Source of the DNA: DATBMA01 sp036555105
GTDB lineage: Bacteria > Actinomycetota > Acidimicrobiia > Spongiisociales > ZC4RG35
NCBI GenBank assembly: GCA_036555105.1
Contig: DATBMA010000036.1
Location: 1-28,842 of the forward strand
Direction of reading: 5' to 3'
DNA: 28,842 nucleotides
A model generated the notes under the pieces. It did no database searches and was not told the DNA's origin. It saw nothing but the letters and a program-made list of their open reading frames with translations. Made by a program: the position numbers and the translations under genes. This document shows positions 7,383-13,314 of this stretch, one piece after another; within the stretch, counting starts at the first letter, position 1, and every line of letters begins with the position of its first letter.

Positions 7383-8204
7383 CTGGCGGATCTGAGCCGG
7401 CTGCTCACCTCCAGCGGGCTGCCGCTCCACGAGGCCAGGCGTCTGCTGGCTGTTGTCCTCGAGACCGAGCCGGCCTCCCTTCCGATCGATGGAGAGATCG
7501 GCGACGATGCGGCCGAGCAAATGGCTGCACTTGCCGCTCGCCGCATGGCGGGGGAGCCCTTGCAATACCTCGAGGGCTTCGCCGATTTCGGGCCCATTCG
7601 GATCGGCGTCGATTCGAGGGCGCTGATCCCACGTCCGGAGACGGAGCAACTCTGGGAGTTGTCGGTGATCGAGCAGCCCAGCCCATCGCTGGCCGCCGAT
7701 TTGTGCACAGGCACAGGGGCTCTGGCGCTTGCCATCAAACATGCCGTACCTGCTTGTCGGGTCATCGGGACAGACCTTTCCAGCGCCGCCCTCGACCGCG
7801 CAGCCGAAAACGCAGTGCTGACAGGGCTCGCAGTCGATTGGCGGCTCGGAGATCTCTACACGGCACTGCCGGATGATCTGGTTGGCTCGATCGACCTGAT
7901 CATCTGCAACCCGCCCTACGTGGCCGAAGCCGAGTGGCCGGGGCTGCCGATCGACGTCCGCTGGGAGCCCCAATCAGCCCTCAAAGCAGGCGCGACCGGT
8001 CTGGAGATGATCGAGCGGGTGGTGGAGGGCGCGCGGCACTGGCTTGGTCCTGGCGGGGTGATCGCCTGCGAGATCGGGGAGACCCAGTCGGACGCGGTCG
8101 CGGCGCTTCTGTTGAGGGCAGGCCTTGAGGGGAGGATTGAGGCGGACCTGACCGGTCGCCCCCGATTTGCCGTCGCTCGGCCGGCGATAGGCTCCCCATC
8201 GTGA
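7383..8204 (+). CDS. prmC: Peptide chain release factor N5-glutamine methyltransferase
   Basis: PrmC (HemK) methylates the GGQ glutamine of RF1 and RF2 using S-adenosylmethionine. From a CTG start the protein has 273 residues, close to the usual 275-290. The N-terminal helical domain covers 1-70 (LLTSSGLPLHEARRLLAVVL, RRMAGEPLQYLEG). Then come LIPRPETEQL (81-90), the SAM-binding DLCTGTGALALAI (106-118), and the catalytic NPPY at 176-179 (DLIICNPPYVAE). No ATG, GTG or TTG exists in frame between the prfA TGA (7365-7367) and the ATG at 7521. Starting at that ATG would delete 46 residues of the release-factor-binding domain. CTG 7383, preceded by GAGGGG, is therefore the best start, but it is unusual. 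Alternatives are read-through from prfA, or a frameshift from the GTG at 7360. The function call is firm; the start is uncertain. Confidence 0.9.
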   Translation: MADLSRLLTSSGLPLHEARRLLAVVLETEPASLPIDGEIGDDAAEQMAALAARRMAGEPLQYLEGFADFGPIRIGVDSRALIPRPETEQLWELSVIEQPSPSLAADLCTGTGALALAIKHAVPACRVIGTDLSSAALDRAAENAVLTGLAVDWRLGDLYTALPDDLVGSIDLIICNPPYVAEAEWPGLPIDVRWEPQSALKAGATGLEMIERVVEGARHWLGPGGVIACEIGETQSDAVAALLLRAGLEGRIEADLTGRPRFAVARPAIGSPS

Positions 8205-8209
8205 CTATC
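8200..8209 (+). repeat. 10-nt direct repeat, left copy
   Basis: CGTGACTATC here is repeated exactly at 12098-12107. Both copies span a GTG start codon that overlaps the stop of the preceding gene (GTGA), one after prmC and one before sua5. Confidence 0.5.
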
Positions 8210-10105
8210 GGCGCATCCGCGGAGGCGGCTCTGGCCGCCAAGCGATGGTCGGAGGCATACGAGCTTTTCGAGGCGGTCGGCCGGGACAACCTCGATGGGA
8301 ATCAATTACGACTTCTAGGCGATGCGGCTTGGTGGTTGGGCTTGGTCGATGACGCCATTGATGCTCGACAGCGGGCTTACAGGACATTCCTCGAGAAGAA
8401 CGAAATCGAGGAAGCAGCAATGGTTGCCCTGGCCCTGGGCGAGGACCACTTCCACAAGCTCGAAGGCTCGGTGGCGGCCGGATGGATGCGAACCGCAACC
8501 CGCTTGCTCGAGGGCCGGCCGCTGTCGGCGGCTACGGGCCGCCTACGTCGCACGGAGGCGATGATGGCCATCGAGGCCGAGGGCGATCTGGACAAGGCCA
8601 TGACTCTGGCCAAGGAGACCAGTGACATCGCCCGCACGTTCGAGGACAAGGAGCTTCTCTTTCTCTCCATTCAAGACCAAGGCCGCATCCTCATTGCAGA
8701 AGGACGCGAGGCCGAGGGCCTGAGTCTGATGGAGGAGGCGATGGTTGCCGCCATGTCGGGGGAGCTCGATCTCAGGGCGACTGGGCGGATCTATTGCAAC
8801 ATGGTCGCCACCTGCGAGGAGTTGGCCGAATACAGGCGGGCTTTCGAGTGGGACGATGCCGCCCATCGGTGGTGCAACACGCTGGGCGATGACGTCTGCT
8901 TCCAGGGCATCTGCCGGGTGAAGCGCGCCGAGCTCAAACGCTATCGCGGCGAGCTCGAGCTGGCTGCGGCGGAAGCCGCGCAGGCTGCCATCGAGCTTCA
9001 GGGCTTCTCCGACTTTGTGGCCAAGGCTCATGCAGAGATGGGAGAGATCCGGAGACGACAGGGTGATCGGGCCGGGGCGGCAGCATCATTCGCCCGCGCA
9101 ATCGAGATCGGACATGAGCCGCTCCCGGGCCTGGCGCTGCTCCGTTTGGACGAAGGCGACCCGGAAGCCGCCCTCGAGCTACTCGAAGACGGGTTGCGCG
9201 AGTCGAGGTTGCCCTTGCGGAGAGGGCAACTCCTACCCGCAATGGTCGAGACCGCCCTTCGCCTTGGTAGGACCGATCTGGCTGAGCGGGCCCAAGCCGA
9301 GCTCGCCGAGATTGCCGCCAAATTCAGGTCCCCAGCCTGGGCGGGGGCGGCTACGGCTGCAGCCGGGCGGGTCGCCCTGGCCGAGGGACAGGTGGAAGTG
9401 GCCATCGAACAGCTAAAGGCATCCGCCAGGGCGTGGAGCGAGGCCGAGTGCCCATACGAGCTGGCAACGGTCCGGGCCGAGCTCGCCCTGGCCTACGAGA
9501 CAGGAGGGCGAAGCGAGCGGGCCCGCCAGGAGCGTGAGGCAGCCGTGGCCGCGTTCGAGAGGCTCGGCGCCAGGGGACAGTCGTCCCGGCTGGCTGCCGC
9601 TCCCAGTGCTCACACCGCGGCGATGATGTTCACCGACATCGTCGGTTCGACCGCCTTGCTCGAGGCTATGGGTGATGAGGCGTGGTCGGGCGTGCTGGCC
9701 TGGCACGACGCCACGGTGCGCAGGCGGCTCGAGGAGTTCGGTGGCAAGGAAGAGGACCACACCGGCGACGGCTTCTTCGCCGTCTTCGGGGACTCGGAGG
9801 CGGCGGTGGCATGTGCCATCGCCATCCAGCAGGACCTGGCCGAGCAACGACGCTCCCATGGATTCGCCCCGCCAATGCGGATCGGCCTGCACGAGGACGA
9901 GGTACTCGAGTCGGGCGGCGGGTTGAGGGGCATGGGGGTCCACACCGCCGCTCGCATCGGGGCCACGGCCGCCGCCGGGGAGATTCTCATCAGCTCGAAC
10001 GTGGCTGCCGTGATCGGGCCCAGTTTCAAGCTGGGCGAGACCCGGCGCCTGGCCTTGAAGGGCCTGTCGGAGCCGGTCGAGGCATCATCGGTCGTCTGGA
10101 GCTGA
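8201..10105 (+). CDS. TPR-repeat protein with C-terminal class III cyclase homology domain
   Basis: This 634-residue protein looks like a signalling protein. Residues about 8-460 are all-helical with TPR-like repeats (for example KRWSEAYELFEAVG, DPEAALELLEDGLRESR), and residues about 471-634 are a class III nucleotidyl cyclase homology domain. Both metal aspartates are present: D479 (MMFTDIVGST) and D523 (HTGDGFFAVF). The transition-state arginine is present as R585 (VHTAARIG). The two residues that select adenine in classical cyclases are changed: the lysine position is D519 and the aspartate position is G574. The usual transition-state asparagine is H581, a common variant. ATP cyclisation is therefore doubtful; it may use another substrate or act as a sensor. 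The cyclase is at the C-terminus, unlike the N-terminal cyclase of the larger homologue at 13315. It starts at a GTG overlapping the prmC stop (GTGA), so it is translationally coupled to prmC. Confidence 0.85.
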   Translation: MTIGASAEAALAAKRWSEAYELFEAVGRDNLDGNQLRLLGDAAWWLGLVDDAIDARQRAYRTFLEKNEIEEAAMVALALGEDHFHKLEGSVAAGWMRTATRLLEGRPLSAATGRLRRTEAMMAIEAEGDLDKAMTLAKETSDIARTFEDKELLFLSIQDQGRILIAEGREAEGLSLMEEAMVAAMSGELDLRATGRIYCNMVATCEELAEYRRAFEWDDAAHRWCNTLGDDVCFQGICRVKRAELKRYRGELELAAAEAAQAAIELQGFSDFVAKAHAEMGEIRRRQGDRAGAAASFARAIEIGHEPLPGLALLRLDEGDPEAALELLEDGLRESRLPLRRGQLLPAMVETALRLGRTDLAERAQAELAEIAAKFRSPAWAGAATAAAGRVALAEGQVEVAIEQLKASARAWSEAECPYELATVRAELALAYETGGRSERARQEREAAVAAFERLGARGQSSRLAAAPSAHTAAMMFTDIVGSTALLEAMGDEAWSGVLAWHDATVRRRLEEFGGKEEDHTGDGFFAVFGDSEAAVACAIAIQQDLAEQRRSHGFAPPMRIGLHEDEVLESGGGLRGMGVHTAARIGATAAAGEILISSNVAAVIGPSFKLGETRRLALKGLSEPVEASSVVWS

Positions 10106-10124
10106 ATTCGGCCCTGAAAGTGGC

Positions 10125-10523
10125 TCAGCCCTGACCGGTGGCGAGCCGTGTAGCGATTGCGGCCTCCACGGCCTCCCGCATCTCCTTGATGTCCTCGTCG
10201 AGCACGACGAACTCAGGGCCGAAGATCACCACCAGCTTCATGTCGGTGTCGGCGATGACGTCAGCTGTGCGGTAGTGGGTGCGGAGCAGACCGATCTCAC
10301 CAAAGAACTCGCCGGGGCCCAGCGTGCGAATCACCTTGCCATCCCGGCTGACGGTGGCCGTTCCCTGCTCGATGGCGATGAACTCATGGGCGCCGTCACC
10401 CTTGTGGATCAGCACGGTCCCCGCCTTGACCTCCACCTCGTCGGCGTGTCGAGCGACCTGCTCCATGTGCTTGTTGGAGAGGTTGGCGAACAGCGGAATG
10501 GCCTTGAGTCGGCTGGCATCCAT
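10125..10523 (-). CDS. Stand-alone cyclic nucleotide-binding domain protein
   Basis: This is a small protein of about 132 residues made almost entirely of one CAP/CRP-type cyclic-nucleotide-binding domain, with no helix-turn-helix, kinase or channel part. The fold starts with RLKAIPLFANLSNKHMEQVA (5-24). The phosphate-binding cassette GEFFGEIGLLRTHYRTA (71-87) keeps E76 and R85, the residues that hold the ribose and cyclic phosphate, so ligand binding looks intact. A longer reading frame exists upstream, but the ATG at 10523 is chosen because it begins at the domain edge and has a TAGTCT box 7 nt upstream. It converges with the cyclase-like gene (19 bp between stops) and diverges from the ATP-grasp gene. 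It may bind a nucleotide made by nearby cyclases; its output partner is unknown. Confidence 0.85.
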   Translation of the reverse strand: MDASRLKAIPLFANLSNKHMEQVARHADEVEVKAGTVLIHKGDGAHEFIAIEQGTATVSRDGKVIRTLGPGEFFGEIGLLRTHYRTADVIADTDMKLVVIFGPEFVVLDEDIKEMREAVEAAIATRLATGQG

Positions 10524-10530
10524 TAATTCG

Positions 10531-10536
10531 AGACTA
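10531..10536 (-). promoter_or_regulatory. Putative -10 box of the cyclic nucleotide-binding gene
   Basis: TAGTCT on the minus strand ends 7 nt before the ATG at 10523, consistent with a leaderless transcript. It lies in the 64-bp divergent gap shared with the ATP-grasp gene. Confidence 0.4.
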
Positions 10537-10574
10537 GCAATGGCCTCCGACCCGGGGCCCGGCCGCAACTCTCT

Positions 10575-10580
10575 TACCCT
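10575..10580 (+). promoter_or_regulatory. Putative -10 box of the ATP-grasp ligase gene
   Basis: TACCCT ends 7 nt before the ATG at 10588. The same hexamer occurs 8 nt before glyA and 8 nt before the PIG-L gene. It suggests a leaderless transcript and supports the chosen start. Confidence 0.4.
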
Positions 10581-10587
10581 TGGAGGC

Positions 10588-12102
10588 ATGGATCCCCGCG
10601 ACCAGGAAGCCTTCGATCGCTTGCAGCGGAAGCTGGTACCGCTGTGGCCCTCGATCGAGTCGTTCAACAATGACGATCAGACGATCGTCGTGGTCCCATC
10701 CGTTGATGTCGACTATCCGCTGACCTCAACCGAAATGCAGGCGTACGAGGAGCGCGACCTCTTCTTGGTCTTGCTACTGCGGCAACCGAGAGCCCGAATG
10801 ATCTACGTGACCGGCCAGAGTATCGGCGCAGGCATCATCGACTATTACCTGGATCTGATGCCTGCGGCAATGGCAAGTCATGCCCGGCGCCGGCTGTTCC
10901 TCGTCTCACCACAAGATGGGTCCGCTCGTCCGCTCACGTCCAAGCTGCTCGAGCGTCCTCGCGTGATTCGAACGATCAGGTCCCTGATTCCCGATCCCGA
11001 CCGAGCCCATATGGTGCCATTCGGGAACACTTGGCCAGATCGTGCGCTTGCCATGGAACTTGGCATACCCATGTATGGCTGCGATCCCCGTCTGTTGCAC
11101 ATGGGCACCAAGAGCGGAAGCAGACGGCTGTTCGCCGAGGAGGGCGTGCCTCACCCGGCCGGTAGGGAGAACATACGCACAGAGAGCGAGTTGATCGCTG
11201 CTGTCTCATCGATGCGCCTAGACGATCCCGGCATTTCCTCTGTAGTCGTGAAGCTCGACGACGGTGTGGGAGGCGGAAGCAACGCCTTGCTCGATCTGTC
11301 GTCTCTACCTCTGAATTCTGATGCCTCCGACGTCGAGGCGATCCGGGGACTTCTAGCGGGGATGGTCTTTGAGCTGCCGGGGCTGAACCGCGATGGCTTC
11401 TTCGAAAAGCTTGGGCTTCAGGGCGGAATCGTCGAGGAGAGGATCGAGGGAGATCGATTCGCAAGTCCAAGCGTCCAACTGCGTGTGACCCCGAACGGCA
11501 AGGTCGAGATCCTGTCGACTCACGATCAGCTACTCGGCGGGCCTTCCGGCCTGACATTTCTCGGGTCGCGATTTCCGGCAAATGCAGAGTACGCGTCGCG
11601 AATAAGCGAGCACGCAGAGACCATTGGCAGGCGCCTGGCCCGGGAGGGAGTTCTCGGCAGGTTTGCCGTCGACTTCGTGGTTACGAGGTCCGACAGTGGC
11701 TGGAACGCGAGAGCGATCGAGCTCAACCTCAGGAAGGGAGGGACGACTCATCCCTATTTGACCCTTCAGTTCCTGACCGGCGGCGCGTACGATCCGGCCG
11801 CCGGGCTCTTCACGACCCCTTCCGGCAAGCAGAAGTTCTACGTAGCCTCAGATCACCTCGAGTCGGACGCCTTCAGGACCCTCACTCCTGATGACCTCTA
11901 TGACATGGCCCTGACCACCGGCATTCATTTCGATCCGACGAGACAAACGGGGGCCATATTCCACATGATGAGTGCGCTACCAGATCGCGGCCGCGCGGGG
12001 CTAACGGTGATCGGCGACTCACCCGAGGAGGCAGAGGAGCGATACCAGCAGGCGGTCGCCGCGGTGCACGCCGAGGCCGCCGCCGCGCGGGCCGGTGCGT
12101 GA
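10588..12102 (+). CDS. PGM1-type ATP-grasp peptide ligase-like protein
   Basis: This 504-residue protein resembles the ATP-grasp family named after PGM1, the peptide ligase of pheganomycin biosynthesis. Such enzymes activate a carboxylate as acyl phosphate and join it to an amine. Family features are an N-terminal domain (1-150) with VVVPSVDVDYPL, YEERDLFLVLLLRQPRAR and VTGQSIGAGIIDYYL, then RPLTSKLLERPR and GTKSGSR (173-179). The ATP-grasp core has VVKLDDGVGGGSNALLDL (220-237) and EERIEG (283-288). The metal-binding segment is ELNLRKGGTTHP (378-389), followed by a C-terminal PGM1-type extension. A longer upstream frame exists, but ATG 10588 fits the homologous N-terminus and the TACCCT box. 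No NRPS or RiPP precursor is nearby, so the substrate is unknown. Its stop overlaps the sua5 GTG start by 4 bp. By eye it is less GC-rich than its neighbours, which may indicate transfer. The superfamily call is firm; the PGM1 assignment is from recalled family patterns. Confidence 0.8.
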   Translation: MDPRDQEAFDRLQRKLVPLWPSIESFNNDDQTIVVVPSVDVDYPLTSTEMQAYEERDLFLVLLLRQPRARMIYVTGQSIGAGIIDYYLDLMPAAMASHARRRLFLVSPQDGSARPLTSKLLERPRVIRTIRSLIPDPDRAHMVPFGNTWPDRALAMELGIPMYGCDPRLLHMGTKSGSRRLFAEEGVPHPAGRENIRTESELIAAVSSMRLDDPGISSVVVKLDDGVGGGSNALLDLSSLPLNSDASDVEAIRGLLAGMVFELPGLNRDGFFEKLGLQGGIVEERIEGDRFASPSVQLRVTPNGKVEILSTHDQLLGGPSGLTFLGSRFPANAEYASRISEHAETIGRRLAREGVLGRFAVDFVVTRSDSGWNARAIELNLRKGGTTHPYLTLQFLTGGAYDPAAGLFTTPSGKQKFYVASDHLESDAFRTLTPDDLYDMALTTGIHFDPTRQTGAIFHMMSALPDRGRAGLTVIGDSPEEAEERYQQAVAAVHAEAAAARAGA

Positions 12103-12107
12103 CTATC
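12098..12107 (+). repeat. 10-nt direct repeat, right copy
   Basis: CGTGACTATC, identical to 8200-8209. It spans the sua5 GTG start overlapping the ATP-grasp stop. The two copies bracket the 3.9 kb inserted between prmC and sua5. Confidence 0.5.
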
Positions 12108-12680
12108 TCGCCAGCCGATCTCCGCAGGGCCGTCCAGGCGATCGAGTCGGCGAGAGTGGTGGGGGTCCCCACCGACACGGTCTATGGCATCGCCGCCGAC
12201 CCGTTCCACGAGAAAGCAGTCGAGTCGCTGTTCCGGATCAAGGGACGCCCCGGAGAGAAGCCGGTGAGCCTGCTGGTGGCCGACCTGGTGATGGCCGGGT
12301 CGCTCGGAGTGTTCGGACGACAAGCCGAAGAGTTGGCAGTCATTCACTGGCCCGGCCCGCTCACTCTGGTGGTGAGGAGGCAGGAAGGGCTGCCGGACTG
12401 GGTGGGTGACTCCTCCACCGACACGATCGGGTTGCGGGTGCCGGATCACCCAGCCATGGCCGGGTTGCTGCGGGGGACCGGGCCGCTGGCTGTCACCAGC
12501 GCCAATCGGTCTGGAGAGCCTGCCCCCTTGGACGACGCCGCGGCTCGTCGGTTGCTCGGCGATGTGGTGGCGGTGTATCTACCCGGGACCTGCCCGGGAG
12601 GGGAGTCGTCGACCGTGGTGGACGTCACCGGGCCGGAGTTGAAGGTGCTGCGATCGGGACCGATCCGCTTCTCGGGTTGA
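12099..12680 (+). CDS. tsaC: L-threonylcarbamoyladenylate synthase (Sua5/YciO/YrdC family)
   Basis: This enzyme makes threonylcarbamoyl-AMP from threonine, bicarbonate and ATP, the first step of the tRNA t6A37 modification. The 193-residue protein is a single YrdC domain without the extra Sua5 C-terminal domain. Signatures are VGVPTDTVYGIAADP near residue 20, FRIKGRPGEKPVSLLV (nucleotide and bicarbonate binding), HWPGPLTLVVRR, TIGLRVPDHPAM and TSANRSGEPAP. The position after prmC matches Mycobacterium and Bacillus gene order, except for the 3.9 kb interruption upstream. The GTG start at 12099 overlaps the ATP-grasp stop (GTGA), so expression depends at least partly on that gene's transcript. 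It converges with the DinB gene, with a 45-bp gap and no T-tract terminator. Confidence 0.94.
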   Translation: MTISPADLRRAVQAIESARVVGVPTDTVYGIAADPFHEKAVESLFRIKGRPGEKPVSLLVADLVMAGSLGVFGRQAEELAVIHWPGPLTLVVRRQEGLPDWVGDSSTDTIGLRVPDHPAMAGLLRGTGPLAVTSANRSGEPAPLDDAAARRLLGDVVAVYLPGTCPGGESSTVVDVTGPELKVLRSGPIRFSG

Positions 12681-12725
12681 GCTGGGCACCGCCGGCGGCG
12701 ATCGGACTTCCCACACGTAGACAGT

Positions 12726-13223
12726 TCAGAGGCCGCCATCGGGGGTGATTGATTCCAACTGGTCGGCATGCTGTTCGAGGTGGGAGATGATGAACTCGTC
12801 TATCGCCTCCCAGGCCGCCATCTCACCCATGGTCGCATGGGCTCCGATCGACACCAGCCCGTTCTCCGGCATCCCCTGCAGCCAGGCCCCGAGGTCGGCC
12901 AACTGGGTGGTGAGATCGGCGAACTGTTCCTCAGGTGTCCGGGCGAGACCTGCCTCGATCCCCTCAGCGCGGGCCGTACTGCCCTGGGCGCGGCCGAACG
13001 GCACCGGGTCGCCCTGGTAGGTCCGGATCACGTGGTCGATCTGGCCCGTCCAGAAGGGGACGAACTCGGTCATGTGCCCCCAGACTTGGCCGTCCTCCCA
13101 TTGCTCACCTGACTTGGCGTCAGGCGTCGTCAGGCCTTCGATGGCCATGGCCAGACCGGCGAGACGCGCTTCCACCGCCTCGAGGCGCTCGAGGAAGTCA
13201 CGATCGGATTGATAGGTCCGCAT
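12726..13223 (-). CDS. DinB-like four-helix metalloprotein
   Basis: This 165-residue protein resembles the DinB/YfiT superfamily of four-helix-bundle metalloproteins, some of which are thiol (mycothiol or bacillithiol) S-transferases. It has a first helix DRDFLERLEAVEARLAGLAMA, then VWGHMTEFVPFWTGQIDHVI carrying the first candidate metal histidine, and a last helix IISHLEQHADQLE with the HxxxH pair typical of the family. The usual three-histidine site therefore appears present. A longer frame extends to 13337, but the ATG at 13223 fits the domain start and has a TAAGCT box 7 nt upstream. It is transcribed divergently from the large cyclase gene. The substrate is unknown. Confidence 0.75.
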   Translation of the reverse strand: MRTYQSDRDFLERLEAVEARLAGLAMAIEGLTTPDAKSGEQWEDGQVWGHMTEFVPFWTGQIDHVIRTYQGDPVPFGRAQGSTARAEGIEAGLARTPEEQFADLTTQLADLGAWLQGMPENGLVSIGAHATMGEMAAWEAIDEFIISHLEQHADQLESITPDGGL

Positions 13224-13230
13224 TCGCCGA

Positions 13231-13236
13231 AGCTTA
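13231..13236 (-). promoter_or_regulatory. Putative -10 box of the DinB-like gene
   Basis: TAAGCT on the minus strand ends 7 nt before the ATG at 13223, another leaderless-type arrangement. Confidence 0.4.
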
Positions 13237-13282
13237 CGGCCACGGATCAGCCCTCGGCTCGGAGTCCAACAGGATCTGGCAA

Positions 13283-13288
13283 TATCGT
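13283..13288 (+). promoter_or_regulatory. Putative -10 box of the large cyclase gene
   Basis: TATCGT lies 26 nt before the TTG start at 13315. A Shine-Dalgarno-like AGGGA (13302-13306) sits 8 nt before that TTG. This gene therefore seems to have a short leader and a ribosome binding site, unlike most first genes here. Confidence 0.35.
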
Positions 13289-13314
13289 GTCTCCGGTGCG
13301 TAGGGACATAGCCA

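Noticed and set aside
7521..7523. ATG at 7521 as the prmC start
   Set aside because: It would delete about 46 residues of the conserved N-terminal helical domain, including LHEARRLLAVVL; those residues are clearly coding.
10279..10587. Upstream extension of the ATP-grasp frame
   Set aside because: The extra 103 residues overlap the cyclic-nucleotide-binding gene on the other strand and look non-coding; ATG 10588 has a -10 box 7 nt upstream and matches the family N-terminus.
10524..10670. Longer start for the cyclic-nucleotide-binding protein
   Set aside because: The extension would overlap the start of the divergent ATP-grasp gene and has no domain content; ATG 10523 has a promoter-like box 7 nt upstream.
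12689..12702. Self-complementary CCGCCGGCGG in the gap after sua5
   Set aside because: It has no loop and no T-run, and such GC palindromes are common at this base composition.
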